Shown: in pieces, positions 1 through 9,528 of the stretch | How the letters are laid out: the number at the start of each line of letters is the position of its first letter | Position numbering within the stretch: the first letter of the stretch is position 1 | NCBI GenBank assembly: GCA_949128115.1 | Contig: OX421965.1 | Span: 50,955,257-51,019,256 of the forward strand | Length of the DNA stretch: 64,000 bases | Source of the DNA: Anaspis maculata | Taxonomy: Eukaryota; Arthropoda; Insecta; Coleoptera; Scraptiidae | Reading direction: 5' to 3' | Notes under the pieces: model-generated | What the model was told of the DNA's origin: nothing | The model's input: only the letters and a program-made list of their open reading frames with translations | Database searches by the model: none | Translations under genes and position numbers: made by a program

Positions 1-465
1 TTTCAGTAAGAAGCATGGAGATGACCAGTTCCAGGCCACTCGTACGTTAACGTTGTATGTATCACGGGCATCAATGTGCACAACAAAAAATTGAGAGCCC
101 TCCGTTCCGCCATACTCGGGGTCTGGATCTAAACAGTATGTTAACAACTAAAATTACAAATTTAATTGAAAAACAATTGTTAATGGCAAAAAATAATAGA
201 TCGTCATCAGCTGTCAAAAAAGACAGACTGAATTTAAACTTTAAGATCATCAGCTAGCAGATTGTAGCGATTGGCTGAGCAGCCAGCAGAGTAGCAGTAT
301 CTACCTACCTTATCAAAACCTACTGACTCTTTCAAGAAAAATGTGGAAGGATAATGACAGGAACAAAAAAGTGTTGAGTACCTACTGTTACCAGAAGGAA
401 AGAAAGTAAGTAAGTGAGTCATTTTCCTTGCAGTTAAATAATAAACATATCAAGTTGATTAGTTG
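1..465. other. No gene recognised
   Basis: AT-rich sequence with only short chance reading frames. I see no splice-flanked coding segment, RNA gene or terminal repeats here. Confidence 0.5.
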
Positions 466-620
466 ATCATTACATGAAACGCTCTTGATTATTACAGATA
501 TAAGGAAAATAATCACTTATCTAAATCCCACTGTCAATGGCAACCGAATAAATTGGATACAAACGACAAAATGTGACAGCTGTCACTTTGGACTTTTTTT
601 TGTAATATTGGCCAAAATTA
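466..620 (-). repeat. Dispersed repeat J, copy 1 (inverted)
   Basis: Read on the minus strand, this matches the segments near 9095-9235 and 9330-9528. Shared landmarks are a GACAGCTGTCA-like block, a stretch around GGGATTTAGATAAGTGATTA, and a terminus like AATCAAGGGCGTT. It is probably a short non-autonomous element of unknown superfamily. Its ends are approximate. Confidence 0.55.
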
Positions 621-1084
621 TCGTTAAAATCAAATACTTGTGATACTACTGTTGAAGAAAACTTCGTCAAAGCGGTCAAAAATCGGAAATTGAAAAAATG
701 CCTGCCTAGTGCCTCCTACCGCTTGAAGAATTTGTTTGAAAAAGTGACAGGTAGAAATATAGGGGGTGATTCCACTTCCGCGAGACAGCCTATGGATGAA
801 AATTTTTGAAATTAGCAATCTCTTGCCTGCCTTCTCTTCTTTGATATACGAAGTTTATTGCTTTTACCCAATAATAATTAATCACCCAGGATTATCGTAC
901 AGATGCTGATGCAGTACCACCACCAGTTAAGAGTTTTATTGGGTGGAAGAGAGAAGAGAGATAAAGTTTCAAATATTAGCGATAACTCTCTAGCTCATGT
1001 GTGGTACTTGATAAGAATATCCCATGAAATGATATTGTATTCTGGCCAAGCGATCGCAAGTACTGGTTGTAATGATGAATGCAT
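621..1084. other. No gene recognised
   Basis: Short frames only. ACCCAATAAT near 867 is mirrored by ATTGGGT near 936, a weak local inverted repeat. I see no other structure. Confidence 0.4.
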
Positions 1085-1549
1085 TTATCCGGGGACAACC
1101 TTGGCTTCGCCATAATTATCTGGGGAAATTTCAAGCACGAGTGATGTTTATAATTCAAAAGAGAATGATTCGTTCTATGTTAGGGCTGCCGATGCGGACA
1201 AGTTGTAGGACTTACTTTATTGAGTTGAGAATTTTAACATTGTTTTCTTTGTTTGTTTTTGACGCAGTGAGTTTTGTACATAATAAGAGAAATGACATAC
1301 TGACGGGCAGTCAGATACACACTCACAACACGAGGGCTGCTCAGAACTTGCTGACTCCGGACTATAGACTGAGACCTAAGGAAAGGTGTCCACTCCCTTG
1401 GGTATTGGGCTTTACAATAGAATACCAGTGGAACTTAGAGCACTTGAAGGTCGGAAATTCAAGCAATCAGTCATGAATGTCTTATTGTCCAACCCTCTTT
1501 ATTCCATTGAGGATTTTTTTTTTTCAGATGAATTTCGGTCCTGCTGGTC
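1085..1549 (+). pseudogene. Non-LTR retrotransposon reverse transcriptase, C-terminal remnant
   Basis: Conceptual translation gives the region after the RT catalytic domain of jockey-like non-LTR elements: IQKRMIRSMLGLP, then RTSCRTYFIEL, RILTLFSLFVFD and HNTRAAQNLLTPDYRL. At about 1390-1410 the frame shifts. The second frame continues the family pattern with GIGLYNRIPVELRALEGRKF and ends near 1549 after NPLYSIEDF. A further shift near 1110-1130 separates an IIIWGN-like segment. The N-terminal endonuclease and RT core are missing, so this is a dead 3' fragment. In the intact family this protein copies the element RNA into the genome by target-primed reverse transcription. The segment around 1114-1145 recurs near 9335, suggesting another fragment of the same family. 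The exact clade is uncertain. Confidence 0.75.
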
Positions 1550-1704
1550 TGATGAGTAGGTAGTTATCTACCTATTTTTACTTTTTCTGGCGAACTGTTA
1601 TGGTGATCATGATTGTGTCACATGAATGAAACTGTTTTCCATCTGTCTCAACCTATCTCACACATTTTCTTGTATTTTATTGTGTAGGTATTATGTAGTC
1701 TTTT

Positions 1705-1905
1705 TAGCGCATTTTCGTAGGAAATACGCTATTAGCCGCGCTTTGATGTCCGTCCGTCTGTCCGTCTGTCCGTCTTGTAGTTGAACTCCTCCTAAACGAA
1801 AAGTCGTAGCGGTATGGGATTTTTTGCAAATTAATGCTGTATGTCTGCGGATGGGAATAGGCACAAAAAAGCTTTGGTCAGACCGCACGATTGCAAGAAA
1901 AAATT
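1705..1905 (+). repeat. Dispersed repeat V, copy 1 (with CCGT microsatellite)
   Basis: The repeat begins with TTTAGCGCATTTTC, followed by a CGCTATT block and CTTTGATGTCCGTCCG, which leads into a short (CCGT/CTGT)n run at about 1749-1776. Copies with the same order of blocks lie at 26532-26700 (same strand) and 26110-26215 (opposite strand). It does not code; open frames through the CCGT run are artefacts of the microsatellite. Confidence 0.65.
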
Positions 1906-1920
1906 TAAATGTTTAAAAAG

Positions 1921-2300
1921 TCGGTATTCAACGATACGGCGGTGTGAACTTCTGCATCGAGGAATCTTGCGAACCGTTCTAGATAGATACATCATTCTAG
2001 ATACATACCTACATGCAGCGAACGAAATATGCACAAACTAATGGAGAAATTTTTAAGTGAAAGAATCATTTTGATTCCTTTATTGCAATAGAAGATATAA
2101 TTTTTTCAAGAAAAGGTTTCGCCCTGCGATATCATATTTGTCGGTTTTAACGCTACAGTGCGAACTTCTACATCGAGGAATCTTGCAAACTCTTCTAGAT
2201 ACATGCATACATCCAGCAAACGAAAGATGCAGAAAGATATGAAGAAATTTTTCGTGAAAAAATCAACCTGATTGATTCATTCTCAAGGAAGATATTTCTA
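1921..2300 (+). repeat. Diverged tandem dimer, about 213-bp spacing
   Basis: GAACTTCTGCATCGAGGAAT near 1947 is matched by GAACTTCTACATCGAGGAAT near 2160. Both are followed by a TTCTAGATA block, an AGCGAACGAAA / AGCAAACGAAA block, and GAAATTTTT. The two units share order throughout but carry many substitutions and small indels, so the duplication is old. Confidence 0.7.
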
Positions 2301-2438
2301 GTTTTATGCGGAATCTATACTTATGCGCTTACTTACTATTGATAACAAAATTAACTCATACAGCTATATTTTGGCTGCGTGAATTGAACATTTCTGTCAG
2401 TGCCAAGGTGACAAAGCTCAATCAAGCTTCCGTCAATC

Positions 2439-2844
2439 ATGCCTCGATTTAGCATGAACGAAAAAACGGAATTGCTATACAGCTGGAAGAAAGTCTTTCT
2501 AGGAAGGTCACTTTGATGTTTGGCATCGACAAAATGACTGTACTGTCTGTGAAGAAGCAATGGGAGGAACACGGGAACTTTGCTAGAAGAGGTGGTGCCG
2601 GAAGGCCAAGAGTTTCCACTGTGGACCAAGACCAAGCGCTGCTCGATCAACTACGACATGATCCCTTCAGTACGACACGAGAAGCGACAAACGAAATTGC
2701 CTTTCTGGGCTGCTCGATGACTGCGAACCGCCGAGTTGAGAGACTGAACTGTGCTGCAGGGTGGCTGCTAAGAAGACGTTTTCAACAGACTTAAGGAAGG
2801 AAACTCATCTGCTATTTTCGCTCACCCACATTTATCGAGAGTAG
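2439..2844 (+). pseudogene. Tc1/mariner transposase, N-terminal DNA-binding remnant
   Basis: The fragment starts MPRFSMNEKTELLYSWKK at 2439, hits a stop at about 2514, and continues in another frame from 2513. There it reads FGIDKMTVLSVKKQWEEHG, then GGAGRPRVSTVDQDQALLDQ. The GRPR linker between two helix-turn-helix modules is characteristic of Tc1/mariner transposases, which bind the terminal inverted repeats and move the element by cut and paste. Near 2750-2760 the frame shifts again, and CRVAAKKTFSTDLRKETHLL matches the family pattern that follows the second module, before a stop at 2842-2844. The DDE/D catalytic domain is absent. Two frameshifts and the truncation make it non-functional. 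The family call is good; the subfamily is not resolved. Confidence 0.75.
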
Positions 2845-3492
2845 GCTTTTGGGATCGGAGTGCAGCATCCAAGGCAGATTCAGTTCAAAAACTACACCAA
2901 TATTTTCAAATTTCAACTTGATTTTGATAGCTAGATCTTTCAAAAAATGACGACTCTGGGAGACATGACGACAAAATCGTCAAAAAGTCGAATCCACCCC
3001 AACCAAATGATAAATAATCACGGCGACTGGATTTAGACGCTGTATGAGTTCATTTTGTTACCAATAGTATATGCGGATGCGATTTTCAAGTCGCGGCGCT
3101 GTGGTTCTAAATACAAGCTGCTTCTGGCTCCGTGCTTGTGATCGATATAGGTATAATTCTCACTCATTCAGGACATTTTCTAGTTTTGGTTGATGTCATT
3201 CTGTTGTTTAAGTTTATTATTGACTACTCGTGTTTTCATAAAGATTGCTGATTTCTTGTGGTAGTTTTGAGACAATCTGTTCACAGGTTACAGTGAACAG
3301 TGTACTCATCTGCACTCCGAAAATGCGTTCATGAGACTTACCCCAGTGAGGACTTTGCTACTTGTTTTTGATTTTATTCATATTTTAATCAAGGTCTATT
3401 GTAAGTAACTTGATTGCTACCTTTTTATTGACGAAGGCTGTGATATTGTAATTAATATTCTGATGGTGCAATAAAGAGTATTCATTTTTTTA
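2845..3492. other. No gene recognised
   Basis: AT-rich flank between the transposase remnant and the LTR retrotransposon. I see no terminal repeats, RNA gene or coding segment. Confidence 0.45.
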
Positions 3493-3496
3493 ATAT

Positions 3497-5087
3497 TGTG
3501 GTGATCGGCCTAGCCTAAAATTAAAATAGTTAACTTAAGCATAAGAGCGTAGCTGCAGCTGGTGAAATTCAGGGAGTAGGAGGGGAAAGATGCATGGCTT
3601 GAGGAAGCCGAGAAAAAGACGCAAGGGTGGTTGGTGTGCGAATGTGACGCAGTGAGGACACCTTGCTTTGCGCTCCTGCTATTATTGTTATATTATTTGT
3701 TGATCAAGCTGTTTACGGTTTAGTGATTGTGAGTTTGATGGTGATCGATCGTTGAAGTTAGAAAGGCAAGTGATCACTGATTTGATTTATTTGACCCTAA
3801 ATTGAGGTAGCAGGTATTCAGAAGTTTATTAGCAAAGATCATTGTGAAGTCAAAGTCGTACTTCAATTAACTAGGGTACAATCTTTATTATGAATGTTCA
3901 GCTGTTGGAACTCAAGTACAGTTGTAATGTCAGATTTAATCGAATTTCAAGAAGTAAATTACCTGGGCTTTCCCACCTGTGAAGGTGCTTCAAGTTGACG
4001 TGGCTTTTCTTCTCTATGCGGTTAACCCTTTCAGATATAAGCTTTAGTCAGTGCGTTAAAATTCTAAGCTCAGAAGAATTAGAAGTGAGAGTTAGACGCG
4101 AATAAGAAAGGGTTAAAGTCAGGTGCGGCATTGCGGAACGAACCAGCAAACTCCAAGTGATGTCCGGAGCCTACTAAACTGACGCTATCTTCCCAAAGAA
4201 CCGGGTGAGATGTCACCATGAATTCAGGCTAAACGAAAGCAACAATTACCTGACCCAAAGGGTTAATCAACAGGCAGTTAGCGACAGGACAGAGTTAACC
4301 CGAATCGTCTGAAAAGATATTCGAGGCAATCAAGCTCTGGCACCTGGCTGCCAACCATCGCGAAGCGGTAGAAAATAAGAGCGGAAAATTGCGGAAATTA
4401 GGAAATGCAAAGCGCGAGAAATTCCCCACACAAAATCTGAAAAGCCAAGTCATTTGAAGCTACCGGATACATGATCTGAAATAAAGTTCTTTTCGAAGAG
4501 TCTATTGAAAGGACTGTACCAAACAAAGACCCAAAGGGTTAATTCATGCTTATCATACCGGTAAATAAACCATCAACTAAAGTTCGAGTTGAAACGTATG
4601 GTATTAAACTGACGACATTATGACAATAATTGGGAACCGACAAAACTGGGAATTATTGCAGTTATAAAATTCCAATTTAACTCTTTCGATTAATAACCCT
4701 TTAACAGGGGAACTCCACAAATAATGAATTTGCCATGCTGTTTGGAATATAATTAAAATTGTGTAAACTATTGCTAAAGAAGGCAATGACGTATTTCAGG
4801 AATTAAATTGTATTGGTTACGAATCTAGTTTAATTAAGCAGTGAAGTGAAGAATCAGACAATGAGATTCAGTAAAAGCAAAAGGCTTATGTTTGTTCAAA
4901 TTTAATCAGATAAAATAAAGGTACTTGTGATTTGAATTGTTTGTTTCTATGTAGGAAATAGATTAATTTGGTCCTCTCGTAGGTAGAACCAAGGTTTGTC
5001 AACAAAAGAAAGGGGTGAACTGATTCACGGCAAACAAAGGGTTAAAATGCACAACGTAAATGGGTTAAAAGGGGGGTGAGCACCACA
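3497..5087 (+). repeat. 5' long terminal repeat
   Basis: 1591 bp, TGTGGTG...CACCACA. It contains possible polyadenylation signals (AATAAA at about 4480 and 4564) and repeated GGGTTAA-type words in both orientations. At 1.6 kb it is long for an element whose internal region is only 2.4 kb. It has no convincing coding content. Confidence 0.93.
4020..5067. promoter_or_regulatory. Recurrent GGGTTAA / TTAACCC words inside the LTR
   Basis: AAAGGGTTAA-like words occur near 4107, 4258, 4530, 5036 and 5060. Inverted forms (GTTAACCC, AACCCTTTAAC) occur near 4021, 4294 and 4694. The same set is present in the 3' LTR, 4000 bp later. Another copy lies in the leader near 5766. Clustering in the LTR suggests a transcription-factor site array, but no factor is assigned. 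Confidence 0.4.
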
Positions 5088-5088
5088 T

Positions 5089-5106
5089 TGGTGCCGTGAC
5101 CAGGAT
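5089..5106 (+). promoter_or_regulatory. Primer-binding site, tRNA-His-like
   Basis: TGGTGCCGTGACCAGGAT starts one base after the LTR end. From memory of eukaryotic tRNA-His (acceptor GCCGTGA...TCACGGC, A73), TGGTGCCGTGAC is complementary to its 3' end including CCA. Minus-strand cDNA synthesis would start here. Confidence 0.7.
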
Positions 5107-5955
5107 TACGAGATAGTGAAAGAGACCAATTAATCCAAATTTGCTACATGGAAAGTTAAAAAAAATTAAATTGAATAATCACAGACTGAGGAATTTCGCT
5201 TGGTGTTGAGAAAGGGCCAGTGAACATTCACGCACATGGCGGAAGTCGTTCGTTATATGGGAGCATGCAGAATCCACACCAGCGAGCGGCGGCCTTCGAG
5301 GGTGCAGGAAAAGGGAATAAGTTACCTGCTTTTGGGCCAGCATGCCGCCAACAACAAAGTCGGGCGACACTCTCTCAATCCATGCATTATATTGCTAAAA
5401 CTATAACATTCTTCGATAGCCGAGAATTTGGATGCGTTTTATTAAGTAATATCATTAACTTGCTGTAAATTAGGTGACAAACAAAATTAGCAGAAACCGC
5501 ACTGATTGGTAATTAAAGACAACAAAATTGGTACCTACCTAATCATTGTAAAAGCAAATAAATTTGATGGTCACAAAATTACTTCACAGCCGAGCTGCAA
5601 GTGGAAAAAACCCACGCACCTAACGTCCTATGCAAAATTTAGGGGGGCAGCCACCTTATCAATTAGACATCTGGAATACACACCTTTACGAAATTGATTT
5701 GAGTAGAAAAATAGACATTGCATGTACCTACCGTCTTGCAATTAGAAATTAAAAAAAAAAAGAAAGGGGTTAAAATGGAAAACACTTGGCAAAGTCAGTT
5801 AGATGGAGTTCAATAGTTCAATGATTAATAATAATTCAAAGTGGTGTGATTTTAGTTGAGAATTACAGTAATTGGCTGACCAACAAGTTGATTAAATCAC
5901 TGTAATTTGTTTCGAGTAACCCAATCGGAAGACGAGGACGCCTTTCAAATCGTTC
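5107..5955 (+). other. Retrotransposon leader, non-coding
   Basis: About 850 bp between the primer site and gag. Only short unsupported frames are present. A packaging signal would be expected here, but I cannot identify one. Confidence 0.6.
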
Positions 5956-7026
5956 ATGAGAATGTATCGACAAGAGGGTGAGACAGGATCGGACTTGGAG
6001 TATCCTGCCTGGTTTCTCCATTGGAAAACGAAACACGAAGCCGAAACTGCCAGAACTCTTGGAGAAATGGAACAGCGTTGGCAAGCCACGTTGGACACCT
6101 TGATAGAAGCCATTCGACATGTGTTGAATGGAAATCAGGGGCACCTGTCTGCGAGGGGGGCACCCAACAGCGTCGGGGAAATGCTGAACGAGTCCGTTCC
6201 CAACACCGTCGAATGCGGCCCTGCACCAAAGCGCCAAGCATCGATGACCCAGCGGGAAGTCGATGATAAGAATGGAGAGCAGGTACCAGGGAGATTCCAC
6301 AACAGAGAGAGAGAAGTTGATGCAGTGACGTCACTTGATGGAAGTGTAACAAAGACGGTGATAGTAGAAGTGAAGCACTACCTATATACCATGCCCCGAT
6401 TCAATGGAGACTTTCGACAGAATCCTGTAATTTTTCTGGGGAAACTGGAACGATTTTGCCGAGAACGAAAACTTTCCAGTGAGAAAATGGTGGAAATAGC
6501 CATCGAGAGTTTTCAGGGCGAAGCACGATTGTGGGCAAACTTCCACTCCAGCCATTGGAAGACATACAATGAATTTCGAAGCAAATTTCTCTCCCGATTC
6601 TGGAATGAAAATGAGCAAAGGAAAATTCGACGAGAAATTCTGACTGCTAGACATCAACCTGAAGACTGCGACATGATGGTTCATTTCGCTAAGTTCGTTG
6701 AACTTGCAAGCTTTTTAACAACACCGATTTCCGAGAAGACCCTAGTACGAGACTTAATGTACCACTTTCCAACTTACGTTCAACACCTGTGGATCGTGAG
6801 CGAAAGTAAAGGATCCATTCCAAAGACAGCTGACTTCCTGGATGAACTGGATAAAGCAAAACAAAACGAATTTCCTGAAGAGCCAGCCAGATCGGAAATG
6901 CCAGAATTGTTACCCAACTCTGAGGGTTTTGAGAGTCCATTGAGTTCAAAACCATCCAGGAAGCGACGCCGCCGAAGAGGGATGCGTCCATCCAGTTCGC
7001 AAGAGTTTGCAGATTCGAGTTGTTGA
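5956..7026 (+). CDS. gag: Gag polyprotein of the LTR retrotransposon
   Basis: The ORF is 356 codons plus stop. Gag builds the cytoplasmic virus-like particle that packages element RNA. Residues about 20-60 are rich in charged and helical sequence (EMEQRWQATLDTLIEAI). The retrotransposon gag core spans roughly 135-290: MPRFNGDFRQNPVIFLGKLE, then KMVEIAIESFQGEARLWANF, a W-x-TYNEFRSKFLSRFW segment and a downstream LVRDLMYHFP block. This order is typical of Ty3/gypsy-type gag. The C-terminus carries an arginine-lysine run (about residues 337-344) and no CCHC zinc knuckle, so RNA binding may rest on the basic tail. The frame is intact and opens at an ATG 868 bp after the LTR. No frameshift into pol follows: 470 bp of non-coding sequence separates the stop from the 3' LTR. 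Confidence 0.85.
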   Translation: MRMYRQEGETGSDLEYPAWFLHWKTKHEAETARTLGEMEQRWQATLDTLIEAIRHVLNGNQGHLSARGAPNSVGEMLNESVPNTVECGPAPKRQASMTQREVDDKNGEQVPGRFHNREREVDAVTSLDGSVTKTVIVEVKHYLYTMPRFNGDFRQNPVIFLGKLERFCRERKLSSEKMVEIAIESFQGEARLWANFHSSHWKTYNEFRSKFLSRFWNENEQRKIRREILTARHQPEDCDMMVHFAKFVELASFLTTPISEKTLVRDLMYHFPTYVQHLWIVSESKGSIPKTADFLDELDKAKQNEFPEEPARSEMPELLPNSEGFESPLSSKPSRKRRRRRGMRPSSSQEFADSSC

Positions 7027-7483
7027 AAAAAGCAATGAATGTTGACGGACAACTTGCCACAGAATTCGCACGTAAAGTTATGAAATTTTATTTTGCAATT
7101 AGACATAGAGCTTAGCTTGTGTAAAGTTTCAGGAACGTCCTTGATGAAAACATCTTTGGTACCAGAGAATGACTGTCGAAGACTACAGCCTGAAAGTTGA
7201 CAACCCGAATGCAAATCCAGCACGAAAATTTGAAGATAATGCGCAATTAGTCGTAAGAAAGACCTAGAGGTTTTTATGTCTGTAGACTTTTCCTCTACTT
7301 GCTGAGTTTTCCCTCTGTGGAAGGGTTTTTCTCTGTCTAATGAACATTAAGGTCTTGATCTATGAACATGTTAATCATTTAGGATCTCCAATCAAGTAGA
7401 ATTGTAAAAATATTTTAATGAAACCTAGAATTTAGGGACGCGATTTTGGACCTATTGTTAAACTTCATTTAAACAATAAGCCC
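7027..7483 (+). other. Internal 3' region lacking pol
   Basis: All forward frames are closed by frequent stops. I see no protease, RT, RNase H or integrase motif. This is where pol would start in an autonomous relative. Confidence 0.7.
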
Positions 7484-7493
7484 AAAAGGGGGG
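7484..7493 (+). promoter_or_regulatory. Polypurine tract
   Basis: AAAAGGGGGG lies three bases before the 3' LTR. This is the expected position and composition for priming plus-strand DNA. Confidence 0.85.
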
Positions 7494-7496
7494 CTA

Positions 7497-9087
7497 TGTG
7501 GTGATCGGCCTAGCCTAAAATTAAAATAGTTAACTTAAGCATAAGAGCGTAGCTGCAGCTGGTGAAATTCAGGGAGTAGGAGGGGAAAGATGCATGGCTT
7601 GAGGAAGCCGAGAAAAAGACGCAAGGGTGGTTGGTGTGCGAATGTGACGCAGTGAGGACACCTTGCTTTGCGCTCCTGCTATTATTGTTATATTATTTGT
7701 TGATCAAGCTGTTTACGGTTTAGTGATTGTGAGTTTGATGGTGATCGATCGTTGAAGTTAGAAAGGCAAGTGATCACTGATTTGATTTATTTGACCCTAA
7801 ATTGAGGTAGCAGGTATTCAGAAGTTTATTAGCAAAGATCATTGTGAAGTCAAAGTCGTACTTCAATTAACTAGGGTACAATCTTTATTATGAATGTTCA
7901 GCTGTTGGAACTCAAGTACAGTTGTAATGTCAGATTTAATCGAATTTCAAGAAGTAAATTACCTGGGCTTTCCCACCTGTGAAGGTGCTTCAAGTTGACG
8001 TGGCTTTTCTTCTCTATGCGGTTAACCCTTTCAGATATAAGCTTTAGTCAGTGCGTTAAAATTCTAAGCTCAGAAGAATTAGAAGTGAGAGTTAGACGCG
8101 AATAAGAAAGGGTTAAAGTCAGGTGCGGCATTGCGGAACGAACCAGCAAACTCCAAGTGATGTCCGGAGCCTACTAAACTGACGCTATCTTCCCAAAGAA
8201 CCGGGTGAGATGTCACCATGAATTCAGGCTAAACGAAAGCAACAATTACCTGACCCAAAGGGTTAATCAACAGGCAGTTAGCGACAGGACAGAGTTAACC
8301 CGAATCGTCTGAAAAGATATTCGAGGCAATCAAGCTCTGGCACCTGGCTGCCAACCATCGCGAAGCGGTAGAAAATAAGAGCGGAAAATTGCGGAAATTA
8401 GGAAATGCAAAGCGCGAGAAATTCCCCACACAAAATCTGAAAAGCCAAGTCATTTGAAGCTACCGGATACATGATCTGAAATAAAGTTCTTTTCGAAGAG
8501 TCTATTGAAAGGACTGTACCAAACAAAGACCCAAAGGGTTAATTCATGCTTATCATACCGGTAAATAAACCATCAACTAAAGTTCGAGTTGAAACGTATG
8601 GTATTAAACTGACGACATTATGACAATAATTGGGAACCGACAAAACTGGGAATTATTGCAGTTATAAAATTCCAATTTAACTCTTTCGATTAATAACCCT
8701 TTAACAGGGGAACTCCACAAATAATGAATTTGCCATGCTGTTTGGAATATAATTAAAATTGTGTAAACTATTGCTAAAGAAGGCAATGACGTATTTCAGG
8801 AATTAAATTGTATTGGTTACGAATCTAGTTTAATTAAGCAGTGAAGTGAAGAATCAGACAATGAGATTCAGTAAAAGCAAAAGGCTTATGTTTGTTCAAA
8901 TTTAATCAGATAAAATAAAGGTACTTGTGATTTGAATTGTTTGTTTCTATGTAGGAAATAGATTAATTTGGTCCTCTCGTAGGTAGAACCAAGGTTTGTC
9001 AACAAAAGAAAGGGGTGAACTGATTCACGGCAAACAAAGGGTTAAAATGCACAACGTAAATGGGTTAAAAGGGGGGTGAGCACCACA
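7497..9087 (+). repeat. 3' long terminal repeat
   Basis: 1591 bp, matching the 5' LTR at every position I compared, at an exact 4000-bp offset. It is followed by the ATAT duplication. Confidence 0.93.
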
Positions 9088-9094
9088 ATATATT

Positions 9095-9235
9095 TTTATG
9101 ATTATTGCAAGAAAGATGTCCGAAGTGACAGCCATCAAAATTTTGTTTTTTGTATTCAATAATTTATTCGCTTGATGAAAGATTATTATCCTAATAGCTC
9201 TTATAATCAAGGGCGTTCTATGTAATAATCAACAG
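9095..9235 (+). repeat. Dispersed repeat J, copy 2
   Basis: It runs from GATTATTGCAAGAAAGATGT through GACAGCCATCA to ATAATCAAGGGCGTTCTATG. It parallels the third copy 100 bp downstream and the inverted copy at 466-620. The LTR retrotransposon lies immediately upstream of it. Confidence 0.6.
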
Positions 9236-9329
9236 AAATGTAACAAGTGCTTTGATTCAAATGCGAGTGTCGGTTGTAGGAGGGGGGCATTTTATCTAGG
9301 GACAAGCAGCCCAAAGGGATCGCTTGGCC

Positions 9330-9528
9330 AAAATTATCTGGGAAACTTTCAAGCACGAGTGATATTTTGCTGATTATTGCAAAAAATATGTCCAAAGTAT
9401 GACAGCCGTCAGATTTTGTTGTTGCTTGTATCCAACTTATTCGGGTGCCTTTGACAATGGGATTTAGATAAGTGATTATTATTCTTATTGCTCTAATAAT
9501 CAAGGGCTTTGTATGTAATATTTAATGA
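9330..9528 (+). repeat. Dispersed repeat J, copy 3, with attached RT-remnant sequence
   Basis: AATTATCTGGGAAACTTTCA near 9332, followed by AGCACGAGTGAT, repeats the RT remnant at 1114-1145. From about 9370 the sequence becomes repeat J (GATTATTGCAAAAAATATGT ... ATAATCAAGGGC). This suggests J inserted into, or was carried with, a fragment of that non-LTR family. Confidence 0.55.

Larger units (their letters stand above)
3497..9087 (+). mobile_element. Complete gag-only LTR retrotransposon, recent insertion
   Basis: Two 1591-bp direct repeats (3497-5087 and 7497-9087) begin TGTGGTG and end CACCACA, a perfect 7-bp inverted terminus. They are flanked by the 4-bp target duplication ATAT (3493-3496 and 9088-9091). 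A primer-binding site follows the 5' LTR and a purine tract precedes the 3' LTR. The internal region of 2409 bp holds one gag ORF (5956-7026). I see no protease, reverse transcriptase, RNase H or integrase, so the element must borrow pol from a relative. The LTRs are offset by exactly 4000 bp and matched at every place I compared, which implies very recent movement. The tRNA-like primer site, the 4-bp duplication and the gag type favour a Ty3/gypsy-related origin, but without pol this is not certain. Confidence 0.93.

Noticed and set aside
4604..8786. Identical 60-codon minus-strand frames in both LTRs
   Set aside because: These are shadows of the duplicated LTR sequence with no protein features.
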